This document shows positions 7,255 through 15,505 of a DNA stretch of 53,401 bases, piece after piece. The stretch lies in the NCBI RefSeq assembly GCF_036906915.1, contig NZ_JBAKHX010000057.1, forward strand, positions 1 through 53,401. The letters are read 5' to 3'. The position numbers and the translations under genes are program-made. The notes beneath the pieces were generated by a model that had not been told where the DNA came from, searched no databases, and worked only from the letters and a program-made list of their open reading frames with translations. This DNA comes from Phytohabitans sp036906915. GTDB lineage: Bacteria; Actinomycetota; Actinomycetes; Mycobacteriales; Micromonosporaceae. Within the stretch, counting starts at the first letter, position 1, and every line of letters starts with the position of its first letter.

Positions 7255-7356
7255 GACGCACCTCCCGCCACGAGCTATTAGGCGATGGTCGCGGCTGGGA
7301 GCGCGGAGTGTCCAGCCTTCACTGGCGGGTTGTGGTTGGTGGGACGGATGAGGCGG

Positions 7357-8037
7357 TTACACGCTGCCGGCGATGGTGCCGATGACCTCGTCGAGGTCGA
7401 CGTCGCGCAGGCCGGTGCCGGCGTTCGACGCCGAGTGCAGGGTGTTGCTCCAGGAGTCGGCGATCGTCGTCCACGGCCGGAGATCCGGCGCGAAGATGAG
7501 CAGTCGCTTGGCGCCGCTGTCCATGACGGCCGAGTTGCTGCGGCCGCGCCCCCACATCGCGGCCAACTCGTCCAGGTCATTGGGCATGTCGGGCGGGTAC
7601 TGCCTCGTGCCCGAACCGACGCCCAGGTCGTGCGCCGGCGCGTCGGTGAACATGACGATCACGTGGCGGCGCCGCTCGAACTCCCGCTCCCACGGCGAGT
7701 TGATGGCGAGGGCGAGTGCTTCGAGGCCCGACTCGGGCACGTCACCCCCGCCGTCCGCCCGCAGCCCTTTGACGAACTTTTCGAACTGCTTGGCCTGCTC
7801 GGGTATCCGCCAGAAGTCGGACAGCTCCACGGGGTTGCCGGGATCGGCCTCGAAGTCCCGGTACGCCACGACGCGGATCCGCAGCTGGCCAACCGCCTTC
7901 TCGCGGGCGGACATCGCATCGACGAGTCTCTTGTGGAACGACAGTGCGCCCTTCTTCACGGTGTCGATGACGGGCGACATGCTGCCCGTCACGTCGATAC
8001 AGAAGACGATGTCGACGGCGTACGCGGATTCGGACAC
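7357..8037 (-). CDS. von Willebrand factor A (vWA) domain protein
   Basis: The 226 residues are essentially one vWA domain. It opens VDIVFCIDVTGSMSP, giving the metal-ion-dependent adhesion site DxTGS (usual DxSxS), with further site residues expected at GGGDVPE and MFTDAPAHD. There is no signal peptide, so it is intracellular. Cytosolic vWA proteins usually act as scaffolds or partners of ATPases or of stress-response proteins; no partner is apparent beside it. It lies directly downstream of the tmRNA gene but is separated from it by a strong terminator. Confidence 0.85.
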   Translation of the reverse strand: MSESAYAVDIVFCIDVTGSMSPVIDTVKKGALSFHKRLVDAMSAREKAVGQLRIRVVAYRDFEADPGNPVELSDFWRIPEQAKQFEKFVKGLRADGGGDVPESGLEALALAINSPWEREFERRRHVIVMFTDAPAHDLGVGSGTRQYPPDMPNDLDELAAMWGRGRSNSAVMDSGAKRLLIFAPDLRPWTTIADSWSNTLHSASNAGTGLRDVDLDEVIGTIAGSV

Positions 8038-8112
8038 AGCGCCTCCCCTAGATCGCGGTGCCCCCTCATTGTGCGACCCCCACGCGACCCCTCCCGACCA
8101 GCGGAGATGGCG

Positions 8113-8148
8113 AAGGGCGGTACGACCCGAGTGGGTCGTACCGCCCTT
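8113..8148 (-). terminator. Strong hairpin terminator of tmRNA
   Basis: A perfect 16-bp stem, AAGGGCGGTACGACCC (8113-8128) with 8133-8148, around a GAGT loop, begins 5 nt after the encoded CCA of the tmRNA. Confidence 0.85.
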
Positions 8149-8152
8149 GGAC

Positions 8153-8527
8153 TGGTGGAGGTGCCGGGAATCGAACCCGGGTCCTTCGGCGTCTTGTCAG
8201 GGCTTCTCCGAGCGCAGCTCGCTATGCCTCTACTCGGCCCCACCGATCACGCGAGCGAGTCGATGTGACGGGCCCAGCCGCGATTAATCTCACCGCACGA
8301 ACCCCGCGGCCGGGTTCGATTGGCCAGCCTTCTAGCTGATGCCGGTTAACTGGGACGAAGGCATTCCCAGACCGACAGACTCACTACTCGCCTCAGGCGG
8401 CGAGAGCGAAGTCAGCGCGCTTGGTTTCGGCGCTTATTGGTTTCCGACGACCGATTCTCGAGACGACGTCGGCTTCCTCGGCTCGCTTCCCCTGTCGCAA
8501 CGGACGAAGTCGAAACCAGTCACCCCC
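8153..8527 (-). ncRNA. ssrA: Transfer-messenger RNA (tmRNA)
   Basis: The 375-nt one-piece tmRNA frees ribosomes stalled on broken mRNAs together with SmpB, which is encoded about 2.2 kb upstream. Its 5' end GGGGGTG pairs with the 3' CACCTCC, leaving an A discriminator and an encoded CCA. The third pair is G:U, as required for alanine charging. The T-arm GGGTTCGATTCCCGG is visible. The tag frame at 8393-8431 reads AETKRADFALAA followed by TGA, matching the usual ...ALAA degradation tag. The region after the tag has several GC-rich pseudoknot-like inverted repeats. Confidence 0.97.
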
Positions 8528-8529
8528 TT

Positions 8530-8555
8530 GCTGATCACTCCCTGAGCTGATCACT
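8530..8555. repeat. Direct repeat GCTGATCACT upstream of tmRNA
   Basis: Two exact 10-bp copies, at 8530-8539 and 8546-8555 (16-bp period), each contain the palindrome TGATCA. They sit just upstream of the tmRNA 5' end, where its promoter must be. They could be a protein-binding site in that promoter; no clear -10/-35 pair is visible. Confidence 0.4.
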
Positions 8556-8591
8556 ACCTACCGCCAAGCTTAACGCCCCGCGCTACTGGAT

Positions 8592-9635
8592 TCATCCCGC
8601 CGCCGCCCCACAGGGCGCGTTGTCCACCTGGCAGCTGTCGGGTCCCTTGGCGCCGAGGCGCGCGTCGCCTGCCACCTCGAACTCGAAAGCCAGCGAGGCA
8701 CCTGCCCGCACGTTCGAGCCGGTGAACGTCACCGTCGTGCCCTCCTGCTTGAAGGAGGCGCCAGTGGCGTCCGTCACAGTGGCGCCCTCCCGAAGGGTGA
8801 TCGTCACCTGCCAGCCCTGCGCGGTGGCGTCGCCGGTGTTCTTCAGTGTGACCTCGCCGCGGTAGCCGAGGATGCGCGTCGACACGGTCTCGTACTGGGC
8901 GCCCAGCTTGGCCTGCGGGGCCGGACGCGTGGTGGCCGACTCGGCGCGACTGGTGGGTGACGGGGTCGGCGTCGGTGAGGGGGCGGATGCCGCCTCCGCG
9001 CGGCCCGCGCCGGCGCTGGCCGTGGCCGCGGGGGCAGTGGTGGACGACTCCTCGGCGGCGGGCGTGGTGGACGCGATCGGGTCGTCCTTGCCGGGCCGGA
9101 CGAGCAGGATCAGGGTGGCTCCGGTGGCCACGGCGAGGACGGCGAGGACGGCTACGAGGGTCCGGCGGCCACTGCGTCGGCGGGGCGCCACGGTCGGCGC
9201 GAGGACGGTGGGTTCGTCGACGCCGGCTACGGCGGGCTCGGTGTCGGGGTCGGGGTCGCCCAGCAGGTCGACCTCGCCGAACGCCAGCCAATCGAGCGCG
9301 GCCGGCAGCCGTTCGTCCAGTACCGACTCCCAGACGTCCCGCAGCGTCTCGCGCTGCTCGTCGTCCCACTCGCCGTACACGCAGGTCTGCCGCAGCAGCA
9401 GCTGGCAGCCGTTGGAGGTCTCCGACAGCTCCCACGTCAGCCGGGTGTGCAGGTCGTCGTTGCCCCAGAGCATGGCGACGCGGCGCGGCTCTTCGAGCCC
9501 GGTCACCTCAAGTTCCGATACAGGATCGAATCCGGGCAGGTCAAGCCACTGGGCCAGCAGCCGGTCTTCGGTCAACGCCCGCCACACGCGCTCGGGCGGA
9601 TGCTCAAGGTCGACATCTAACCGGATTTCACTCAC
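8592..9635 (-). CDS. SRPBCC (AHSA1-like) - transmembrane - CBM2-like fusion protein, copy 2
   Basis: This 347-residue protein has three parts. Residues 1-120 form an AHSA1-type SRPBCC domain (LEHPPERVWRALTEDRLLAQ, THLTW-type strands); a helix at about 159-180 spans the membrane; a Ser/Thr/Pro/Ala linker leads to residues about 241-347, which resemble a family 2 carbohydrate-binding module (GYRGEVTLKNTG, GWQVTITL, final Cys pair). With the START-like domain inside and the sugar-binding-like domain outside, it could pass or integrate a signal, but no function is known. The GTG start at 9635 has AAGG 8 nt upstream and follows the stop of its paralogue by 10 nt. It is the downstream member of a tandem duplication in the smpB operon. 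Confidence 0.75.
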   Translation of the reverse strand: MSEIRLDVDLEHPPERVWRALTEDRLLAQWLDLPGFDPVSELEVTGLEEPRRVAMLWGNDDLHTRLTWELSETSNGCQLLLRQTCVYGEWDDEQRETLRDVWESVLDERLPAALDWLAFGEVDLLGDPDPDTEPAVAGVDEPTVLAPTVAPRRRSGRRTLVAVLAVLAVATGATLILLVRPGKDDPIASTTPAAEESSTTAPAATASAGAGRAEAASAPSPTPTPSPTSRAESATTRPAPQAKLGAQYETVSTRILGYRGEVTLKNTGDATAQGWQVTITLREGATVTDATGASFKQEGTTVTFTGSNVRAGASLAFEFEVAGDARLGAKGPDSCQVDNAPCGAAAG

Positions 9636-9645
9636 TCGGGTGACC

Positions 9646-10707
9646 TTACAGACCCGCGCAAGTACTGCCATCTATCTCGCAATTGGCCGGCTCTTTCGAC
9701 CCTAGGAGGCTAAGAGTCACGTCGAAGACGATCCGCGTGGACGAGCCGGACCGCAGCGCCGGACCGCTGAAGGTGACGGTATCGCCACTTCGCTTCGGCG
9801 CCGGGCCCTCCACTCCGCTGACCAGATCGAGGCCCTGCACGACCAGGGTGACCGTCCACGGCTCTGACGAACTACCGCCGCTGTTGGCAACCTCGACGCT
9901 TCCCCGGTATCCGAGCAAAGTCGTCGAAAGCGTGGCGTAGCTGGCCCCCAGGGCAGCAGCCTCGGGGGCGGGCGGGGTCGTGCTGGGCGCGGCCGGCGTC
10001 GCGGCGCTGCTGACCGACCCGGACGGGGATGGGCTTGTCGTGGGCGTCCGGCGCGGCGGCGCGGCAGTACCGGATGCCAGCCGGTTGGTCGCCTGCGTCG
10101 CCGCCGGGAGCGCCGAGCCGGACGTCATCTGCGCCGACGCCGGGTCGCTCGTGCGCGATGGCAGGTTGGCCACCACGACAGCGGCGCAGGCCACGAGCAG
10201 CGCGGCGGCGAGCACCACGAGCACCTGCCGCCGCCGGTCCGGCGGCTCCGGAGCGTCGGTCACCGACGGGGGTGGCGGCACCGCGATGTCCGCACCGGCC
10301 GCGAGCCCATCGAGTACGGCGGCCAGCCGCACCCCAAAGAGCCGCCGGTACGTGGCGATGAGCTGCCGCCGCCGGGCGGTGCCCCGGATCCCAAGGAACC
10401 CGGACTGCGTGATCAGCAAGCGGGAGCCACCCGGCGTCTCGGACAGTTCCCAGGTGACCCGCGAGTGCATCTGCTCGCCGCGCCAGCGCATCGACAGCCG
10501 GCGCCCCTCGGTCACCTCGATCAGCTCGCCCCGCACCGTGCCGTCGAAGCCGGGCAGAGTCTCCGGCAGCAGCTCGAATGTGGACCCCGCGTGCGGCTCC
10601 AGGTCGGTCAGCATGAACCACCGGGAGAGCAGCTTGCGGTCGGTCAGCGCCCGCCACACCAGCTCGGGCTGGTGCTGGTACTGGACGCTGATCCTGATCT
10701 CGGTCAC
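9646..10707 (-). CDS. SRPBCC (AHSA1-like) - transmembrane - CBM2-like fusion protein, copy 1
   Basis: This 353-residue protein has the same architecture as the next gene. An AHSA1-like SRPBCC domain (about 1-140; VQYQHQPELVWRALTDRKLL, MHSRVTWELSETPGGSRLLI) is followed by a membrane helix at about 161-181, a disordered Ser/Thr/Pro-rich linker, and a CBM2-like beta sandwich at about 249-353 (LLGYRGSVEVANSG, PWTVTLVV, SGPALRSGSSTRIVFDV, and a Cys pair near the end). The fold order implies a cytoplasmic N-terminus and an external C-terminus. It lies 19 nt after smpB. The pair clearly arose by duplication but has diverged strongly, so both copies are likely to be maintained for distinct roles. The two cysteines could form a disulfide outside the cell. 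Confidence 0.75.
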   Translation of the reverse strand: MTEIRISVQYQHQPELVWRALTDRKLLSRWFMLTDLEPHAGSTFELLPETLPGFDGTVRGELIEVTEGRRLSMRWRGEQMHSRVTWELSETPGGSRLLITQSGFLGIRGTARRRQLIATYRRLFGVRLAAVLDGLAAGADIAVPPPPSVTDAPEPPDRRRQVLVVLAAALLVACAAVVVANLPSRTSDPASAQMTSGSALPAATQATNRLASGTAAPPRRTPTTSPSPSGSVSSAATPAAPSTTPPAPEAAALGASYATLSTTLLGYRGSVEVANSGGSSSEPWTVTLVVQGLDLVSGVEGPAPKRSGDTVTFSGPALRSGSSTRIVFDVTLSLLGSKEPANCEIDGSTCAGL

Positions 10708-10726
10708 CGCGGCGCCCGGAGGGGTG

Positions 10727-11203
10727 TCACTCCATCCCCTTGCCGCGGCGCCCCATCGCCCGGGTGATCTCGCGATCCGCGTCGCGCTTCGCGAGATCCT
10801 GCCGCTTGTCGTACGCCCGTTTGCCCTTCGCCAGCGCGATCTCGACCTTCGCCCACCCGTCGGAGAAGTACACCGACAGCGGCACGAGCGTGTAGCCGGT
10901 CTCGCGCAGCTTGCCGATCAGGCGGTCGATCTCGAGCCGGCCGAGCAGGAGCTTGCGGGTGCGGCGGGGCTCGTGATTGTTCCACGTGCCCTGGGTGTAC
11001 TCCGGGATGTGCATCCCGTAGAGGTACAGCTCGCCGGCTTTTTCCTGGGCGAACGCGTCGACGAGAGATGCCCGGCCGGCGCGAAGCGACTTCACCTCGG
11101 TGCCGGTCAACGCCATGCCCGCCTCGTACGTGTCGAGGATGGTGTAGTCGTGGCGCGCTTTGCGGTTTGACGCGACGACCTTGCGACCCTTTTCTCTCGG
11201 CAC
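10727..11203 (-). CDS. smpB: SsrA-binding protein SmpB
   Basis: The 158-residue protein binds the tRNA-like domain of tmRNA and delivers it to stalled ribosomes in trans-translation. Hallmarks are NRKARHDYTI, GTEVKSLR, the conserved DAFA and GMHIPEYTQG segments, RLEIDRLIGK, and the basic tail KGKRAYDKRQDLAKRDADRE that folds in the decoding centre. The length is normal. It follows the M23 peptidase gene by 17 bp on the same strand, and ssrA lies about 2.2 kb downstream. Confidence 0.97.
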   Translation of the reverse strand: MPREKGRKVVASNRKARHDYTILDTYEAGMALTGTEVKSLRAGRASLVDAFAQEKAGELYLYGMHIPEYTQGTWNNHEPRRTRKLLLGRLEIDRLIGKLRETGYTLVPLSVYFSDGWAKVEIALAKGKRAYDKRQDLAKRDADREITRAMGRRGKGME

Positions 11204-11220
11204 CGCGCAAGCCTAGCGTG

Positions 11221-12558
11221 TCAACACAGGCAACCAGGGAGCCAGTTCAGCGGTTGCGTGGGCCGGCCGGAGAGGCGCACCTCGAAGTGGAGGTGGTATC
11301 CCGTCGAGGCACCGGTGGTGCCGACCCGCCCGATCACCTGCCCCCGCCGCACCCGCTGCCCCGACGACACGACGATCCGGGATTGGTGCGCGTAGCAGGT
11401 GCTCAATCCGCTGCCCCGGTAGCTGCCGTGGCTGATGCACGTGTAGTTGCCGTACCCGCCGTTCCAGCCGGCCCGGATGACCCGCCCGTCGGCGGCGGCG
11501 TAGATGGGTTGGCCGCCGCCCGCTGCGATGTCGACCCCGGCGTGCAGCTGCCACACGCGGTAGTACGGGTCGTAACGCATGCCGAAATCGCTGGACTTCC
11601 AGCCCTGCACCGGCATCAGGAGCCTCGCACCGGGCCGCACCACGGGGGTGCCCCCGCCCGGCCGGGTGACCTTCTGCCGGTCCTCCCAGGCGCGCAGTTC
11701 CTGCTCGATCCGCGCCGCTTCCGCCTTCGCCTCCTCGTACTTCGCGAGGCTGGCGTCGCGCTCCTGCTCGGCGATCTCCAGCGATTCGGTCCGCTCGGCG
11801 GCCAGCGTGGCGACGTAGGCGACCGCTGCCTCCGCCTCGGCCTGTGCCGCCCGCGCCTCGGCGAGCGCCCCTTCGGCCGCGAGCCGCGCCGCCTCGGCCT
11901 CGCGCTGGGCCAGCACGGCGTCGTTCTGCGCTTGCTTGGCGGCTCGCCGTGCATGCGTGAACCCGTCCAGCGCCACCTTCTCGGCGCCGAGGATGCGCTC
12001 GAAGTACCCGTACCGCTCGGCCGCCTCGATGGGGGTACGGGCGTCGATCAGCAGGTTGAGGGTGACGATGCCGCCGCCCTTGTACGCCGACGACACGAAC
12101 TCGGTGACCCGCCCGCGCGCCTCCTCGACGCGCCGCTCCGACTCGGTGTATCGCTGCGCGGCCCCCTTGACGGCGACCGCGGCAGCCTCGGCGCGGCGCC
12201 GTGCCGTGTTGGCGGCGACATCCGCTGCGGCGACCAGCCCGCGGGCCTCTGCAGCCCGGTCCTGCGCGCCGGGCAGCACGGCGTTCGCCGCCGCGAGCCG
12301 CTTCGCGGCCGACTGTGCCCGCGCGGTGGCGCCCTCCAGGATCGAGGCGGCCGCGGCCACCTCGGCGTCGATGCGCTTCTTGTCGTCGCGCGGATCACTT
12401 GCCGCTCTGCTGGCTGGCGCGGCCCCCTGAGCCTGAAGGGTGGCGTGGTCGGGGAGGTGGGCGGGCAGTCCAGGCGCCGCCGCCGCTGGGGCCGCGGGCA
12501 GGGTCAGCAGCACGGCAGCAAAGACCGCAAACCAGGCACGATGGGGCTTCACAGGCAA
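11221..12558 (-). CDS. Secreted M23 peptidoglycan endopeptidase with coiled-coil (FtsEX-linked type)
   Basis: The 445-residue exported protein has a signal peptide (hydrophobic core, cleavage near PAAAA at about residue 28), a long Ala/Glu/Arg-rich coiled coil from about 60 to 300, and a C-terminal LytM/M23 domain. The zinc ligands are present: HAGVDIAAGGG (HxxxD) and HLHFEVR (HxH). This layout, a coiled coil before a LytM domain, is that of EnvC-like hydrolases governed by FtsEX, and the gene directly follows ftsEX. Unlike EnvC itself, the catalytic site is intact, so it probably cuts cross-links itself. A U-tailed hairpin lies between it and ftsX, so it may also have its own promoter. Confidence 0.9.
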   Translation of the reverse strand: MPVKPHRAWFAVFAAVLLTLPAAPAAAAPGLPAHLPDHATLQAQGAAPASRAASDPRDDKKRIDAEVAAAASILEGATARAQSAAKRLAAANAVLPGAQDRAAEARGLVAAADVAANTARRRAEAAAVAVKGAAQRYTESERRVEEARGRVTEFVSSAYKGGGIVTLNLLIDARTPIEAAERYGYFERILGAEKVALDGFTHARRAAKQAQNDAVLAQREAEAARLAAEGALAEARAAQAEAEAAVAYVATLAAERTESLEIAEQERDASLAKYEEAKAEAARIEQELRAWEDRQKVTRPGGGTPVVRPGARLLMPVQGWKSSDFGMRYDPYYRVWQLHAGVDIAAGGGQPIYAAADGRVIRAGWNGGYGNYTCISHGSYRGSGLSTCYAHQSRIVVSSGQRVRRGQVIGRVGTTGASTGYHLHFEVRLSGRPTQPLNWLPGCLC

Positions 12559-12621
12559 CTCCCCTCATTCGTGTCTTTTACCGTACCCCCGTCACAGCAG
12601 TCTCAAGCACCTAAAACGGAA

Positions 12622-12653
12622 CGCCGCTCCCCACCCGTTCGGGGGGAGCGGCG
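12622..12653 (-). terminator. Intrinsic terminator after ftsX
   Basis: A perfect 11-bp GC stem pairs CGCCGCTCCCC (12622-12632) with 12643-12653 around a 10-nt loop. On the minus strand it is followed within a few bases by CCGTTTT. It should end or attenuate the ftsEX transcript before the peptidase gene. Confidence 0.75.
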
Positions 12654-12676
12654 CTCGTGAGCTGCGTCGAAGCGCG

Positions 12677-13555
12677 TCAAACCCGCAGGTAGAAGCGGAG
12701 TGTGACCCAAGCGGTGATCGCGCTGACCAGACCGCCGACGCCCGCCATCAGCGGGAACATCAGGAGCACGTCACCCCAGCTCAGACGTGTCAGCAGGTCG
12801 GTCAGGTCTCTCAGCGACCCGTCGAGGAGGAAGCCCTTGAACGCGGCCAGCCCGGCGAAGGCGATGATCGAGCCGATGAGCCCGGCGACCACGGCCTCCA
12901 GCACGAACGGAGCCTGGATGAACCAGTTCGACGCGCCGACGAGCTTCATGACCGCGACCTCTCGCCGCTTGCTGTACGCGGCTACCTGGATCGTGTTTCC
13001 GACCAGCAGCAGGGCCGCGATGGCCATGACGGTCGCGGCTGCCAGGGCCATGTTCTGCACGGACCCGAGGATGTTGAAGATCTTGTCGAGCAGCCGTCTC
13101 TGGTCGACGATCGTCTCGATGCCCTCGGTGTTCTCGTACTTGTCGAAGATCTGCTTGAACTGCTCGGGGTTGTTGAGCCGCACCCGGAACGACTCGGGGA
13201 GCTGACCCTCCTTGACCGCGTTGACCAGGTCAGGAGCGTCGGCGTACATGGTCTTGAACTTCTCGTACGCCTGCTGCTTGGACTCGTAGATGACCTCGCG
13301 GACCAGCGGGTCGCCCTCGAGCTGCGTCTTCAGCTCGGACCGCTGCGCGTCGGTCACCTCAGCGTCGAGGAAGATCGCCACCTCGATGTTCTTGTAGTAG
13401 AAGTCCTTCATGCTGTCGACCTGCATGTACATCAGGCCGCTAGCGCCCAGCATGGCCAACGAGACGGCCATCGTAATGATCATGGCGATGGTCATCGTGA
13501 CGTTTCGCCACAGCCCGACCATCACCTCGGACAGGACGTATTTAAGCCGCTGCAT
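12677..13555 (-). CDS. ftsX: Cell division ABC permease FtsX
   Basis: The 292-residue membrane subunit of the FtsEX complex couples ATP hydrolysis by FtsE to a periplasmic-side murein hydrolase at the septum. A first membrane helix at about 20-42 is followed by an external loop of about 120 residues, which binds the hydrolase. Three more helices follow (around ALAAATVMAIAALLLVGNTI, VLEAVVAGLIGSIIAFAGLA and FPLMAGVGGLVSAITAWVTL). It starts with RLKYVLSEV, typical of FtsX. It lies 35 bp after ftsE in the same operon. Confidence 0.96.
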   Translation of the reverse strand: MQRLKYVLSEVMVGLWRNVTMTIAMIITMAVSLAMLGASGLMYMQVDSMKDFYYKNIEVAIFLDAEVTDAQRSELKTQLEGDPLVREVIYESKQQAYEKFKTMYADAPDLVNAVKEGQLPESFRVRLNNPEQFKQIFDKYENTEGIETIVDQRRLLDKIFNILGSVQNMALAAATVMAIAALLLVGNTIQVAAYSKRREVAVMKLVGASNWFIQAPFVLEAVVAGLIGSIIAFAGLAAFKGFLLDGSLRDLTDLLTRLSWGDVLLMFPLMAGVGGLVSAITAWVTLRFYLRV

Positions 13556-13590
13556 CGGGGGATTTCCTTCGCTGGGGTTCGGTCGGGTGC

Positions 13591-14271
13591 TTAGCCGTAG
13601 ACGCCGCGCGCCTGGTCGCGGACGATCCGGCCACTCTCGATCTCAACGACCCGCCGGCGCATCTGATTGACGATGTTGGAGTCATGCGTGACCATCACGA
13701 CGGTCGTGCCCGTCCGGTTGATCCGGTCCAGCAACCGCATGATCTCGATTGAGGTGTCGGGGTCGAGGTTTCCAGTCGGCTCGTCGGCCAGCAGGATCAG
13801 CGGCCGGTTGACGAACGCCCGTGCGACCGCCACACGCTGCTGCTCACCACCGGAGAGCTCGTGAGGGTACCGGTGCTCCTTGCCGCCGAGACCGACGAGC
13901 TCCAGCACCTCGGGCACGACCCGCCGAGCGACCGCCTTGGTCTTGCCGATGACCTCGAGGGCGAAGGCCACGTTCTCGTAGGCGGTGCGGTTGGGCAGCA
14001 GACGGAAGTCCTGGAAGACGCAGCCGATCGAGCGTCGGAAGTGGGGGATCTTCCAGGAGCGCATCGACGTGACGTCGCGGCCGTTCACGACGACCTTGCC
14101 CTGATTGGGCGTGACCTCGTGCAGCAGCAGCTTGATGATCGTGGACTTGCCGGAGCCGGAGGGGCCGATGAAGAAGACGAACTCGCCCTTCTCGATCCCG
14201 CACGAGACCTGGTCCAGCGACGGCCTTGACGCCTTGGGATACGTCTTCGTGACGTTCTCGAGCTGAATCAC
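13591..14271 (-). CDS. ftsE: Cell division ATP-binding protein FtsE
   Basis: The 226-residue ABC ATPase partners FtsX. It has Walker A GPSGSGKST (about 36-44), the Q-loop in FQDFRLLPN, signature LSGGEQQRVAVARA, Walker B ILLADEPTGNLD and the switch histidine in MVTHD. It begins with MIQLENVTKTYP as usual. It is followed closely by ftsX and preceded 94 bp upstream by prfB, the order common in actinobacteria. Confidence 0.97.
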   Translation of the reverse strand: MIQLENVTKTYPKASRPSLDQVSCGIEKGEFVFFIGPSGSGKSTIIKLLLHEVTPNQGKVVVNGRDVTSMRSWKIPHFRRSIGCVFQDFRLLPNRTAYENVAFALEVIGKTKAVARRVVPEVLELVGLGGKEHRYPHELSGGEQQRVAVARAFVNRPLILLADEPTGNLDPDTSIEIMRLLDRINRTGTTVVMVTHDSNIVNQMRRRVVEIESGRIVRDQARGVYG

Positions 14272-14365
14272 GGGTCGAGAGTCTACGCGGTGTAACTAGA
14301 TAGCCAAGTCCGCCCTGGAGCAGTTTGCGCACCTTGCCTGAAATTCAGCGCCAGCTGTGACGTAC

Positions 14366-15496
14366 TCAGGCCGCGTCGCCCGCCATCTCGCGCTGCTTCC
14401 GCCAGCGGATGCCCGCCTCGATGAAGTCGTCGATCTCGCCGTCGAACACGGAGGACGGATTGCCCGTCTCCTTCTCAGTGCGCAAATCCTTCACCATCTG
14501 ATACGGATGCAGGACGTACGAGCGCATCTGGTCGCCCCAGGAGCCAGCCGCGTCGGTCTTCAGGCCCTCCATCTTGGCCTGCTCCTCCTGGCGCTTGCGC
14601 TCCAGCAGGCGGGCCTGGAGCACCCGCAACGCGGAGGCCTTGTTTTGCAGCTGGGACTTCTCGTTCTGGCAGGTGACCACGATGTTGGTGGGGATGTGTG
14701 TGATCCGAACCGCCGAGTCGGTCGTGTTCACGCTCTGTCCACCAGGACCAGACGAACGGTACACGTCGACCCGGATTTCGTTTTCCGGGATGTCGATGTG
14801 GTCGGTCTGTTCCACGACCGGAAGCACCTCGACACCCGCGAAGCTCGTCTGCCGCCGCCCCTGGTTGTCGAACGGGCTGATCCGCACCAGCCGGTGCGTG
14901 CCTGACTCGACACTCAGCGTGCCGTACGCGTACGGCGCCTTGACCGCGAAGGTGGCCGACTTGAGGCCGGCCTCTTCCGCGTATGACGTGTCGTAGACCT
15001 CGGTCTGGTACCCGTGCCGCTCCGCCCAGCGCAGATACATGCGTAGGAGCATCTCGGCGAAGTCGGCGGCGTCGACGCCGCCCGCGCCGGCTCGGATGGC
15101 CACGAGCGCCTCCCGGGAGTCGTACTCCCCCGAGAGCAGCGTGCGCACCTCAAGCTCGTCGATGGCCTTGCGCAGGGAGATCAGCTCGGTGCCAACCTCG
15201 GCGAAGGCGCTGGGGTCGCCTTCTGCCTCGGCCAGCTCGAGTAGCACATGCGCGTCGTCGAGCTGCTGACGCAGCCCTTCGACCTTCGCGATCTCGCCGT
15301 TGGCGTACGACAGCCGCGAGGTGACCTGCTGCGCCCGCGCCTGGTCGTCCCACAGGTCCGGCGCGGACGCCGCCTCCTCGAGCTCAGCCTTGCTCCGGCG
15401 CAACTTGTCAAGGTCGAGAACCGACTCGAGGTTGCGCAGGGTGGAGTCGAGGGCCTTGAGCTCTTCGGCGAAGTCGGCAGCGGTCACAACCGTCAA
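14366..15496 (-). CDS. prfB: Peptide chain release factor 2
   Basis: The 376-residue class I release factor reads UGA and UAA. It has the anticodon-mimic tripeptide SPF (in VRISPFDNQ) and the catalytic GGQ loop (SSGPGGQSVNTTDSAVRITH). The N-terminal helical domain is complete. The frame is continuous, with no in-frame UGA near codon 25, so this copy lacks the autoregulatory frameshift of Escherichia coli, as expected for actinobacteria. It is the first gene of the prfB-ftsEX block. Confidence 0.97.
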   Translation of the reverse strand: MTVVTAADFAEELKALDSTLRNLESVLDLDKLRRSKAELEEAASAPDLWDDQARAQQVTSRLSYANGEIAKVEGLRQQLDDAHVLLELAEAEGDPSAFAEVGTELISLRKAIDELEVRTLLSGEYDSREALVAIRAGAGGVDAADFAEMLLRMYLRWAERHGYQTEVYDTSYAEEAGLKSATFAVKAPYAYGTLSVESGTHRLVRISPFDNQGRRQTSFAGVEVLPVVEQTDHIDIPENEIRVDVYRSSGPGGQSVNTTDSAVRITHIPTNIVVTCQNEKSQLQNKASALRVLQARLLERKRQEEQAKMEGLKTDAAGSWGDQMRSYVLHPYQMVKDLRTEKETGNPSSVFDGEIDDFIEAGIRWRKQREMAGDAA

Positions 15497-15505
15497 GCGT
15501 ACGCG

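Noticed and set aside
11753..12394. Low-complexity Ala/Arg repeats in the M23 gene region
   Set aside because: They are explained by the coiled coil of the peptidase, not by a DNA repeat.
14366..15496. Programmed +1 frameshift in prfB
   Set aside because: The gene is one continuous frame from start to stop, with no in-frame UGA near codon 25.
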